Source of the DNA: Vibrio pacinii DSM 19139
GTDB lineage: Bacteria; Pseudomonadota; Gammaproteobacteria; Enterobacterales; Vibrionaceae
Direction: 5' to 3'
Assembly: GCF_000711795.1 (NCBI RefSeq)
Contig: NZ_JONH01000001.1
Span: forward strand, 434,001-498,000
Length of the DNA stretch: 64,000 nt
Shown: piece after piece, positions 56,775 through 64,000 of the stretch
How positions within the stretch are numbered: the first letter of the stretch is position 1
Layout of the letters: the number at the start of each line of letters is the position of its first letter
The notes under the pieces: model-generated
Told to the model about the DNA's origin: nothing
Database searches by the model: none
Seen by the model: only the letters and a program-made list of their open reading frames with translations
Program-made: the position numbers and the translations under genes

Positions 56775-58229
56775 ATGTTTAAACGTACGCGTTCATTGGT
56801 CTGCTTATCTATAGCAGCCGCGTTAAGCACTCCGATACCAGTACAAGCTAACAGCTTAGATCTTCCAGATATTGGTACCACGGCCAGCAGCACATTAACC
56901 ATTGCCCAAGAAATTCAGTACGGCGATGCCTACATGCGAATGCTGCGCAGCAGCCAACCGATCGTTAGCGATCCGGTCCTTAATGAATATATAGAGAGCC
57001 TAGGCCATCGACTGGTTGCCAACGCGTCAGATGTCAAAACCCCGTTTACTTTTTTTATGATCCGCGATCGCAATATTAATGCGTTTGCCTTTTTTGGTGG
57101 CTATGTGGCCCTCCACTCAGGGCTGTTTCTTCATGCACAAAGCGAAAGTGAGTTAGCTTCTGTTGTGGCACATGAAATTGCCCACGTCACTCAGCGCCAC
57201 TTAGCCAGAAGCATGGAAGATCAAGCTCGTCGCTCACCCGCGAACATGGCAGCTCTTGTGGGCGCGCTATTGCTTGCGATTGCCGCACCGGAAGCGGGAA
57301 TGGCGGCCATGACGGCTGCAACTGCAGGCAATATTCAAGGCCAAATCAACTACACACGCAGCAACGAAAAAGAAGCAGATCGCTTTGGTATTAGTACCTT
57401 GGCCAGTGCAGGGTTTGATGTCAATGCCATGCCACGCTTCTTTGGTCGCCTTGCTGATGAATACCGCTATGCAAGCAAACCACCACCCATGCTGCTCACT
57501 CACCCATTACCAGAAGACCGCGTTACCGATAGTCGCGCTCGAGCACAAAACTATCCAGCGCGTCGGGTCGATCCGTCATTAAACTATCATTTAGCGCGAG
57601 CGCGTATTGTGGCTCGTTATGCTGGCATTGATGGCAAAGCGGCCAACGATTGGTTCGTCCGTACCGAAAAGAGCGCCCAACCGACTGTTAAAGTGGCGTT
57701 TCAGTATGGCAAAGCCCTGGTCCTGCTCGACAATAAAGAGTATGAGAAGGCGAGTGTTATTTTACAGCGCTTGTTAAAACAAGACCCAGACAATCGTTTC
57801 TATCTTGATGCTATGTCCGATGTGTATATCGGACTAAATCAAGCAGAACAAGCCCAATCCTTGTTGGCTAGCGCACTCAAGTCGGCGCCCAATAACCCAG
57901 TACTAAGCATTAATTATGCAAATGCTCTGATTCAGCAAGATAAAAACGAGCAGGCGATTAAAGTACTGCAACGCTACACCCATGATTATCCTAATGACAT
58001 TAATGGTTGGAGCTTACTCTCGGATGCTAATATCAACTTAGGGATCAGTGATGAAGACTTAGCTGCTCGAGCAGAGATTCTTGCCCTTAAGGCCAACTGG
58101 AACAAAGCTATCCAATATTACACTCAAGCTAGTCAACTCGCTGAACTTGGAAGCTTAAAACAAGCCAGATATGATGCGCGGATTGACCAACTCATGGTGC
58201 AACGTGACCGATTCTTGGCACTACAATAA
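56775..58229 (+). CDS. bepA: Periplasmic M48 protease/chaperone BepA
   Basis: About 484 residues (E. coli 487). The ATG at 56775 starts a good signal peptide (MFKRTRSLVCLSIAAALST, cleavage after VQA). The upstream in-frame ATG at 56739 gives a long polar extension and is not preferred, although the ribosome binding site AAGGGAG is 17 nt from the chosen ATG. Zinc protease motif HEIAH at 133-137, third ligand Glu in NEKEADRFG, C-terminal TPR repeats. Checks LptD and other beta-barrel assembly. Confidence 0.9.
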   Translation: MFKRTRSLVCLSIAAALSTPIPVQANSLDLPDIGTTASSTLTIAQEIQYGDAYMRMLRSSQPIVSDPVLNEYIESLGHRLVANASDVKTPFTFFMIRDRNINAFAFFGGYVALHSGLFLHAQSESELASVVAHEIAHVTQRHLARSMEDQARRSPANMAALVGALLLAIAAPEAGMAAMTAATAGNIQGQINYTRSNEKEADRFGISTLASAGFDVNAMPRFFGRLADEYRYASKPPPMLLTHPLPEDRVTDSRARAQNYPARRVDPSLNYHLARARIVARYAGIDGKAANDWFVRTEKSAQPTVKVAFQYGKALVLLDNKEYEKASVILQRLLKQDPDNRFYLDAMSDVYIGLNQAEQAQSLLASALKSAPNNPVLSINYANALIQQDKNEQAIKVLQRYTHDYPNDINGWSLLSDANINLGISDEDLAARAEILALKANWNKAIQYYTQASQLAELGSLKQARYDARIDQLMVQRDRFLALQ

Positions 58230-58249
58230 ATAATACTCGGAGATTCACT

Positions 58250-58594
58250 ATGTCAGTCGTGATATACCACAACCCTCGCTGCTCAAAAAGTCGTCAGACA
58301 TTGACACTACTTGAAGTCAATAATGTACATCCACAGGTGATCACATACTTGGAGACGCCACCTAGTGTCGATGAACTTAAAACCTTAATGACGCAGCTCG
58401 AAATCACTGATGTTCGTGACATGATGCGTACCAAAGAAGAGATTTATAAACAGCTCGAACTCAAATCGGCCGACGATGAGACACTGTTTAAAGCCATGGC
58501 AGAACACCCTAAATTGATTGAGCGCCCGATTGTGGTCGCTAATGGCAAAGCCAGACATGGCCGTCCACCAGAGCAAGTATTAGAGATCTTATGA
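58250..58594 (+). CDS. arsC: Arsenate reductase family protein (ArsC/YfgD, glutaredoxin type)
   Basis: Protein of 114 residues with the catalytic Cys in YHNPRCSKSRQTLTLLE and the arginine-bearing RPIVVANGKARHGRPPEQVL block of the ArsC fold. E. coli YfgD is the likely orthologue (arsenate reductase using glutathione). No arsenic efflux or arsR gene is nearby, so it may have another physiological role. Lies between bepA and the flavoprotein gene, which overlaps it by 4 bp. Confidence 0.9.
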   Translation: MSVVIYHNPRCSKSRQTLTLLEVNNVHPQVITYLETPPSVDELKTLMTQLEITDVRDMMRTKEEIYKQLELKSADDETLFKAMAEHPKLIERPIVVANGKARHGRPPEQVLEIL

Positions 58595-59160
58595 TCGGCC
58601 AAGTTGTCATTCTTTACTATAGCCGTCATGGCGCAACGCAATCACTCGCAAGGCAGATCGCACGCGGAGTTGAGTCGATTCCAAACTGCGAGGCTCTGCT
58701 GCGCACCGTTGCTGAAATTGATAACGAAACCCCGGCGGCTGATCCTGTTCTATCGCTAGCAGAATTGAAACAGTGTGACGCTCTCGCCATGGGCAGCCCT
58801 GTGTGGTTCGGCAATATGGCGGCACCGCTTAAACACTTCTGGGACAAAACAACCCCGCTGTGGATTGCAGGCGATCTGATCGATAAGCCAGCTTGTGTGT
58901 TCAGTTCATCGTCAAGCTTACATGGCGGACAAGAAACTACGTTGCAAAGTATGATGCTGCCGCTACTTCACCATGGCATGATGATCTTAGGAATCCCTTA
59001 TTCTGAGCCAAAATTACATTCGACTCAATCGGGTGGCACACCGTATGGCGCGACCTCGGTTGCACAACATGGCTCAAGCTTAACCGCAGATGAAATAGAA
59101 TTAGCCCAGCAACTCGGAAAAAGACTGGCTCGAACCGCATTAAAAACGAAGGAAGATTAA
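58591..59160 (+). CDS. wrbA: WrbA-like NAD(P)H:quinone oxidoreductase
   Basis: Protein of 189 residues, flavodoxin fold: LYYSRHGATQSLARQIARG (FMN phosphate site) and AMGSPVWFGNMAAPLKHFWD, VFSSSSSLHGGQETTL typical of WrbA. Reduces quinones by two electrons. Starts in ATGA overlap with arsC and is followed without gap by the DUF2069 gene, so the four genes bepA-arsC-wrbA-DUF2069 form one transcript. Confidence 0.88.
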   Translation: MIGQVVILYYSRHGATQSLARQIARGVESIPNCEALLRTVAEIDNETPAADPVLSLAELKQCDALAMGSPVWFGNMAAPLKHFWDKTTPLWIAGDLIDKPACVFSSSSSLHGGQETTLQSMMLPLLHHGMMILGIPYSEPKLHSTQSGGTPYGATSVAQHGSSLTADEIELAQQLGKRLARTALKTKED

Positions 59161-59592
59161 ATGCAAGCGATGCAACCCACCACCAAGCTTTACCGCTTGT
59201 TGGCACTGTTTGGCAATTTAGCGCTCTTGGCGTGGATAGTGCTGTGGCAAATGTCTCTTTCACCGCATCCGCATATCAGCAGTACCACATTGGCGATAGC
59301 CTGGGCCATCCCACTGTTGCTGCCGCTGCCTGGCATTTTAGTCGGAAAGCCCTATACCCACGCTTGGGCCAATTTTGTCTTGATGCTCTATTTTTTGCAC
59401 GCTTTTACCCTTCTTTACGTCGATAATGGCGAGCGTTGGTTAGCCGTTGTCGAGCTGCTACTCACTACAGCAGCATTTGCTGGCAATATTCTTTATGCCC
59501 GAGCTCGAGGAAAAGAGTTGGGCCTAAAGCTCAAACGCCTATCGAAAGTCGAAAAAGAAGAGCAAGCGCGCTTTGAGTCCAAGGAGCATTAA
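59161..59592 (+). CDS. DUF2069 membrane protein
   Basis: Protein of 143 residues with four membrane helices (first from about 13-32) and a charged C-terminal tail (KLKRLSKVEKEEQARFES). Length and position next to wrbA fit DUF2069, function unknown. Its ATG immediately follows the wrbA TAA. Confidence 0.82.
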   Translation: MQAMQPTTKLYRLLALFGNLALLAWIVLWQMSLSPHPHISSTTLAIAWAIPLLLPLPGILVGKPYTHAWANFVLMLYFLHAFTLLYVDNGERWLAVVELLLTTAAFAGNILYARARGKELGLKLKRLSKVEKEEQARFESKEH

Positions 59593-59624
59593 TATTTGTT
59601 TCGAGAGTCAAACACGCAAAATTC

Positions 59625-59655
59625 AAAAAAGGTCTGGCAGTGCCAGACCTTTTTA
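59625..59655. terminator. Bidirectional terminator, DUF2069 / DUF2066
   Basis: AAAAAGGTCTGGCA / TGCCAGACCTTTTT perfect hairpin between convergent genes. Confidence 0.9.
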
Positions 59656-59675
59656 TTGATGTTTGTGTTGCTGAA

Positions 59676-60917
59676 CTAGCGGGTTAAAACGCTGGATTCC
59701 GACTCGGGCTCTGTAGACTCAGTCTCTATTGCTGGGGTAGGCATGACATAAGGCTGCCCCTGCCACTCGAATTGCATGATCATTTCTGCAGGTATCACTT
59801 CAAGCACGGGCGTTGTTGGCAAAGCCTGGGGCGTGAGCGCCTCATTGTCAGTCGTTGCTTGTGGCTCGGTAAGATTGTCGCTTGGCACTTCAATGCTTGG
59901 CTCCGGCGCAACCACTGGTGGTGTTTCGGTGATACTTTCTAGCGGCATCACATCACTAAGACGACTCACTTCCTGCTTAAATTCTTGTTCTGAAGATAAC
60001 AGATGGACATTAAACGTCACCTGGTTGCCTTGAATCTTAAGAATATCCAAAGACGCCACTGAACTGAGCGATTTAAGCTGATTTTCCAAGGTAAAAAAGC
60101 TTACTGCATCATTAAGCTCGGTAAAACGAACCTTAATGGCTTGTGATGATTCACTGGCCACAATAACGGCGCTCTTGCTAGCAAAGTAATCACTAAGCTG
60201 ATCAATCATTTTACTCGCCGCGTCGCTGCCGTTATTTGTGCCCGACAAAGGTGCTTGACGAGTAATACCAATCGTCGCCGGCTTTTGGTCGTAAAGTGTC
60301 CAACGCAGGTTATTGCCTTGCGCTTTGACCACTAACACAGCATCAACTGGATAACGCTTGCTCGCCTCACCAACAGGTTGGATAAACCCACCCCAAAGAT
60401 CGGAAACCGCCACACCAGTGATATCATCGAAATCACCAACCGGCACCGTCAAAGGTAAACCGCGCTGCTGAGCTCGGGATTTTATCTGATCGAATATCGC
60501 CGACGGTGAATGCTCCCAAATGATGTTACGCTCTGTTTGTTCTTCAACAAGCCAAACCAACACATTGGCCCGCGCAGCAGACCACATTGGCAACTGTGCT
60601 TGACTAAGCAAAGAGCGAATATGTGGTGCGCTAAACACCATTTTTAATGTTTGCTGATCAGCAGACTGCCCGTAACTCAATTGCGCTAAGTACTGAGCAC
60701 TTTGGCCAAGTGCTTTCTTGACCACTTCATTTTCTGGCGCATTGACGTCACCAGAGGCTCTGATCAGTACCTCTTTCATACCTTCCACGCGCGCTTGGAC
60801 ATCCGCGTTGTGAGCCGACGGGTCAATCACAACTTCACTGCGATACAAGTCGACATTGGTTAAGGCCATGGCAGGTAGAGCAATCAGCCCTAAAACAAAC
60901 AGTGCTATATGACGCAT
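59676..60917 (-). CDS. DUF2066 family secreted protein
   Basis: About 413 residues from the ATG at 60917 (AGGA 6 nt upstream). Signal peptide MRHIALFVLGLIALPAMA, then family blocks such as LIRASGDVNAPENEVVKKAL and VLVWLVEEQTERNIIW. A Pro/Glu/Thr/Val-rich low-complexity stretch (about residues 330-375) precedes a short C-terminal FEWQGQPYVMPTP segment. Function unknown. Divergent from uraA. Confidence 0.85.
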   Translation of the reverse strand: MRHIALFVLGLIALPAMALTNVDLYRSEVVIDPSAHNADVQARVEGMKEVLIRASGDVNAPENEVVKKALGQSAQYLAQLSYGQSADQQTLKMVFSAPHIRSLLSQAQLPMWSAARANVLVWLVEEQTERNIIWEHSPSAIFDQIKSRAQQRGLPLTVPVGDFDDITGVAVSDLWGGFIQPVGEASKRYPVDAVLVVKAQGNNLRWTLYDQKPATIGITRQAPLSGTNNGSDAASKMIDQLSDYFASKSAVIVASESSQAIKVRFTELNDAVSFFTLENQLKSLSSVASLDILKIQGNQVTFNVHLLSSEQEFKQEVSRLSDVMPLESITETPPVVAPEPSIEVPSDNLTEPQATTDNEALTPQALPTTPVLEVIPAEMIMQFEWQGQPYVMPTPAIETESTEPESESSVLTR

Positions 60918-61080
60918 AGAATTCCTAAAATCCGCTTTTTCAACGTTAAGGTACGATGATAAGCAACTATCGCTACCGGAGCAACAAAACCCCTCACTTA
61001 TCCATCGAAACTCTGCGTAATCCAATACCATCTTTTATCATTGTCATCATCTATTCCTAGAACATTTGATCTAGTTCAGA

Positions 61081-61108
61081 TTGCAATCGATTGCCAAGGT
61101 GATAGAAT
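61081..61108 (+). promoter_or_regulatory. uraA promoter with PurR-like operator
   Basis: -35 TTGCAA (61081-61086) and -10 TAGAAT (61103-61108), spacer 16 bp. The palindrome GCAATCGATTGC (61083-61094) overlaps the -35 and resembles the PurR box core GCAA-xCGx-TTGC. In E. coli PurR represses pyrimidine transport and synthesis genes. Confidence 0.55.
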
Positions 61109-61181
61109 CGCGCGAATTTTATTTTCGTTGAGCAGATAGTTGCTCTGAGACTCGCCATCTAAAGGATAAAGGAATAACAAC

Positions 61182-62429
61182 ATGAGAAATGCCATTCAAG
61201 GTGCACAAATGCTCTTCGTTGCGTTTGGTGCATTGGTGTTGGTGCCGCTATTAACCGGGCTTGATCCTAGTGTGGCACTTTTTGGTGCTGGTGTCGGTAC
61301 CCTTATTTTCCAAATCATCACTCGTCGCAGTGTGCCTATTTTCCTCGCTTCTTCTTTTGCTTTCATTGCTCCTATTTTATACGGCGTGCAAACTTGGGGT
61401 GTCCCGGCGACCATGGGTGGCCTTATGACCGCGGGTTTTGTTTATGTGGCGATGGGTGCATTGATTAAAGTGCGTGGAGTTGAAATCATTCATAAATTAC
61501 TGCCACCCGTTGTTGTTGGCCCAGTGATTATGGTAATTGGTCTTGGTTTGGCCCCTGTCGCAGTCAACATGGCACTAGGTAAAGGTGGTGATGGTACACA
61601 ATTGATCGATGCTGACGCCTCACTCATTATTGCTGGCGCGTCTCTTCTAACCACTATAGGGCTAAGTGTTTTTGCCAAAGGCTTCCTTAAGCTGACCCCT
61701 ATCTTGGGTGGTATCGTGGTCGGTTACGCCCTGAGCTTGGCTTACGGTATTGTAGACTTTACGCCGGTTCATCAAGCCGCTTGGTTGGCGATGCCTAACT
61801 TTACTCTGCCTGAATTCAACATCAACGCCGTTCTGTTTATGATCCCTGTTGCGATTGCACCAGCGGTCGAACACGTTGGTGATATGTTGGCGATTTCAAA
61901 TGTTACTGGCAAGAACTACCTCAAGAAGCCGGGATTGCATCGCACTATCACCGGTGACGGGGTAGCAACGATTGCGGCGTCTATGGTTGGCGCTCCGCCA
62001 AACACCACCTATTCAGAAGTTACTGGGGCGGTGATGCTAACCAAGGCGTTCAACCCTGTCATCATGACATGGGCAGCCGTGACGGCGATTGTTCTTGCAC
62101 TAGTCGGTAAGCTGGGCGCAGCACTGCAAACCATTCCAATGCCAGTCATGGGCGGAATTATGATTTTGCTGTTTGGTTCTATCGCCACCGTTGGCCTGAA
62201 TACACTGATCAAGAACAACGTGGATCTGCACAAATCTCGCAACTTAGTTATTGTTGCCATTACACTTGTATTTGGTATCGGTGGCATGGCCTTTGGCATT
62301 GGCGAGTTTAGCCTACAAGGTGTCAGCCTATGTGGTATCGTTGCGATTGTGCTTAACCTTGTACTACCGCAAGAGCTTGGTGAAAATCACGTTGTCGACA
62401 ATGCGCAAATGGAAGAAGAAGTGAGATAA
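61182..62429 (+). CDS. uraA: Uracil permease
   Basis: Protein of 415 residues, NCS2 family, with about 14 membrane segments. It begins NAIQGAQMLFVAFGALVLVPLLTGLDP; the substrate-site motif is IAPAVEHVGDMLAISNVTGKNY, and QGVSLCGIVAIVLNLVLP lies at the end. Imports uracil by proton symport. Fits with udk and udp in the window. AAAGGAATAAC precedes the ATG. Confidence 0.94.
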   Translation: MRNAIQGAQMLFVAFGALVLVPLLTGLDPSVALFGAGVGTLIFQIITRRSVPIFLASSFAFIAPILYGVQTWGVPATMGGLMTAGFVYVAMGALIKVRGVEIIHKLLPPVVVGPVIMVIGLGLAPVAVNMALGKGGDGTQLIDADASLIIAGASLLTTIGLSVFAKGFLKLTPILGGIVVGYALSLAYGIVDFTPVHQAAWLAMPNFTLPEFNINAVLFMIPVAIAPAVEHVGDMLAISNVTGKNYLKKPGLHRTITGDGVATIAASMVGAPPNTTYSEVTGAVMLTKAFNPVIMTWAAVTAIVLALVGKLGAALQTIPMPVMGGIMILLFGSIATVGLNTLIKNNVDLHKSRNLVIVAITLVFGIGGMAFGIGEFSLQGVSLCGIVAIVLNLVLPQELGENHVVDNAQMEEEVR

Positions 62430-62430
62430 T

Positions 62431-62478
62431 CGAGTTTCGAGTTTCGAGTTTCGAGTTTCGAGTTTCGAGTTTCGAGTT
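62431..62478 (+). repeat. Seven-copy 7-bp tandem repeat (CGAGTTT)
   Basis: Heptamer CGAGTTT repeated 6.9 times with no mismatches, starting 1 bp after the uraA stop; the last copy ends CGAGTTA. It lies in the 3' untranslated part before the terminator and adds no frame switch to uraA. Confidence 0.95.
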
Positions 62479-62487
62479 AAATTTTTC

Positions 62488-62519
62488 GGGTTGACGTCTA
62501 TGCGTCAACCCTTCTTTTT
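62488..62519 (+). terminator. uraA terminator
   Basis: GGGTTGACG / CGTCAACCC with 6-nt loop followed by TTCTTTTT. Confidence 0.9.
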
Positions 62520-62559
62520 GGTCTCTTTAAACACTTAGCTGCGATTCACGCCCTTAAAC

Positions 62560-63033
62560 TCACATACACAACTCAACAAACTGTGCTCTGGTTAATGCTG
62601 CAAGGTCTTGCGGTGCTAATTCAATCTCTAGCCCTCGCTTACCCGCACTGACACAAATAGTACCTTGTGTTAATGCACTTTGATGGATGAAGGTTGGCAG
62701 AGCTTTCTTCTGTCCAAGCGGACTAATACCGCCAACAACGTATCCCGTTATTTTTTGTGCGATATCCGCATCCGCCATCTCAGCCTTTTTAGCCTGCGCC
62801 GCTTTGGCTGCCAGTTTGAGGTTTAACTTTTGATCGACAGGGATGATCGCGACAGCCAAATTCTTAGCTTCCCCATTGAGACTAAAAAGCAACGTCTTAA
62901 ACACCTTCGCTGGATCTTGGCCCAGCACTTCTGCCGCTTCTAATCCATAGCTTTCGGCACGCGAATCATGCTGGTACTGATGAATCTCATGAGGGACTTT
63001 TTTCTTTTTGGCGAGATTAATTGCTGGAGTCAT
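62560..63033 (-). CDS. ybaK: Cys-tRNA(Pro)/Cys-tRNA(Cys) deacylase YbaK
   Basis: About 157 residues from the ATG at 63033 (strong GAAGGAGGGAGT). It begins MTPAINLAKKKKVPHEIHQY; family motifs VFKTLLF, KNLAVAIIPVDQKLNLKLAAKA and TGYVVGGISPLGQKK match YbaK/EbsC. It hydrolyses mischarged Cys-tRNA(Pro), the ProRS misactivation product. Normal length. Confidence 0.93.
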   Translation of the reverse strand: MTPAINLAKKKKVPHEIHQYQHDSRAESYGLEAAEVLGQDPAKVFKTLLFSLNGEAKNLAVAIIPVDQKLNLKLAAKAAQAKKAEMADADIAQKITGYVVGGISPLGQKKALPTFIHQSALTQGTICVSAGKRGLEIELAPQDLAALTRAQFVELCM

Positions 63034-63057
63034 ACTCCCTCCTTCAAACAAGGCATA

Positions 63058-63088
63058 CAAAAAACGCCACTCGAATGAGTGGCGCTTT
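63058..63088 (-). terminator. nutA terminator
   Basis: On the minus strand CGCCACTC / GAGTGGCG with ATTC loop followed by six T. Confidence 0.88.
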
Positions 63089-63119
63089 AGATTAAAGACT
63101 TTTACAAGTTAGAGTCAAC

Positions 63120-64000
63120 TTACTTGTACATCATCTCGCCAGAAGGAGCATACTTGTTTACGTCAACTGGGCTGTTTGCTTCTAGATACTCTTTCAGTAC
63201 TTCGGCATCAACAAAGCCAGTATTCACGTAGCCTGGATGATCGCTTAGTTTAGGGTAACCATCGCCACCTGCAGCGTTATAGCTTGGCACCGTGAAGCGG
63301 TAAGTCTCATCAAGACGCAACTGCTTGCCACCAATAAATACGTTCGACACTTTGCCGTCAGCAACCGTCATCGAGATGCCAGCAAACTGAGCGTAAGCAC
63401 CTGAATCAACCGGTTTAGTCGCGACTACGTTTAGGTAGTCCAACACTTCTTTACCTGTCATATCAGTGTAAGTCAGAATATTAGCGAAAGGTTGAACGGT
63501 CAGCACGTCTTTGTAAGTAACATCACCCGCTTCAATTGAATCACGTACACCACCCGAGTTCATGACGGCAAAGTCTGCTTTTGCACGTTCCATATGAGAA
63601 GTTGCGATGAGACGGCCTAGGTTAGTTTGCTCGAAACGAACCACGTTACGGTCACCCTCAAGCTTGCCATTGGTCTCAGCAATCTTAACGTTCAACTGCG
63701 CTTGACCTTGCTCTTGGTATGGACGCAAGAACTCTAGCAACTCTTGATCTTGTGCAATTTCATCTTCAATCAGAACACGTTGGCTCTTACCGTCGACTTT
63801 AATTTTCTTCTTCAAGTTAACCGGAATAAGGTCGTAGCTGACCATTTCTAGTTCACCGTTACGGAATTCATAATCGGCACGACCTACGTACTTGCCCCAT
63901 TCATGCGCCTGAACGATGTAAGTGCCGTTTTGCATATCTGGCTTACACTCATCAGAAGGCTTGAAGTTCTGTTTAACAACATTTGGCGCTTCCATACACA
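63120..64000 (-). CDS. nutA: C-terminal part of UshA/NutA-type 5'-nucleotidase (cut by window edge)
   Basis: Frame is open to the window edge, so only the last 290 or so residues are seen. They hold the 5'-nucleotidase C-terminal domain: NLGRLIATSHMERAKADFAV, NSGGVRDSIEAG, VQPFANILTYTDMTGKEV and the adenine-stacking FTVPSYNAAGGDGYPKL motif. The missing N-terminus should have the signal peptide and metallophosphatase. Vibrio members (NutA) degrade nucleotides in the periplasm or at the surface. Downstream is a terminator and then ybaK. Confidence 0.9.
   Translation of the reverse strand, partial: CMEAPNVVKQNFKPSDECKPDMQNGTYIVQAHEWGKYVGRADYEFRNGELEMVSYDLIPVNLKKKIKVDGKSQRVLIEDEIAQDQELLEFLRPYQEQGQAQLNVKIAETNGKLEGDRNVVRFEQTNLGRLIATSHMERAKADFAVMNSGGVRDSIEAGDVTYKDVLTVQPFANILTYTDMTGKEVLDYLNVVATKPVDSGAYAQFAGISMTVADGKVSNVFIGGKQLRLDETYRFTVPSYNAAGGDGYPKLSDHPGYVNTGFVDAEVLKEYLEANSPVDVNKYAPSGEMMYK

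Noticed and set aside
62431..62478. Heptamer array considered as CRISPR or phase-variation switch
   Set aside because: Unit is 7 bp without spacers and lies after the stop codon, so it cannot shift the uraA frame.

Overview
The window is a piece of the main chromosome of a Vibrio-type gammaproteobacterium. Three markers place it in Vibrionaceae: the luxO-luxU quorum-sensing phosphorelay with a divergent Qrr small RNA, the sodium-motor protein gene motY beside rnt, and a VC2046-family gene beside sodB. Both ends cut genes: the unidentified membrane protein at 1-407 and the UshA/NutA-type 5'-nucleotidase at 63120-64000. Most of the window is ordinary core genome on both strands.

Layout. 0.5-3.7 kb: ndpA, yejL, yejM. 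3.7-4.2 kb: tRNA-Pro(GGG) and tRNA-Ser(TGA). 4.3-7.7 kb: Nudix hydrolase, histone-deacetylase-like hydrolase, PEBP protein, DUF3080 lipoprotein. 7.7-13.8 kb: topB, grxD, sodB, a VC2046-family protein, a degenerate short-chain dehydrogenase, a low-molecular-weight phosphatase, btuR. 13.9-20.4 kb: asmA, udk, apbC, metG. 20.5-27.6 kb: an unknown membrane-anchored protein, an orphan solute-binding protein, udp, a metal-exporting P-type ATPase with a MerR-type promoter, a CBS protein, nrtS and a PAS-GGDEF protein. 27.6-31.6 kb: moaABCDE behind a molybdenum-cofactor riboswitch, then ybhK. 31.6-35.7 kb: luxU, luxO, qrr1 and uvrB with a perfect LexA box. 36.2-43.7 kb: tRNA-Asn, rnfABCDGE-nth, gloA. 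43.7-50.2 kb: motY, rnt, a YuiF-type transporter, bamC, dapA, gcvR, bcp. 53.2-64 kb: a chemoreceptor, perM, a TusA-like gene, bepA, arsC, a WrbA-like flavoprotein, DUF2069, DUF2066, uraA, ybaK, nutA.

The accessory part is 50.3-53.1 kb, an AT-rich block between bcp and the chemoreceptor gene. It holds four same-strand genes for secreted proteins. The third is a CdtB-type nuclease (cytolethal distending toxin) with most catalytic residues visible. The genes on either side of it encode two paralogous, four-cysteine, CdtC-sized lectin-like proteins. The first gene encodes a small secreted two-cysteine protein whose layout resembles B subunits of AB5 toxins. I read this as a CDT-family toxin operon with an extra candidate binding subunit. 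The CdtB call is firm, the lectin-subunit call is good, and the AB5-like call is inference.

Regulatory elements are unusually readable here: the Moco riboswitch, the sigma-54 qrr1 promoter with a LuxO site, the SOS box of uvrB, the long-spacer MerR-type promoter of the metal ATPase, a CRP-like site upstream of udp and a PurR-like operator overlapping the uraA promoter. Two repeat tracts stand out: six copies of a 38-residue unit in RnfC and a seven-copy 7-bp repeat just after uraA.
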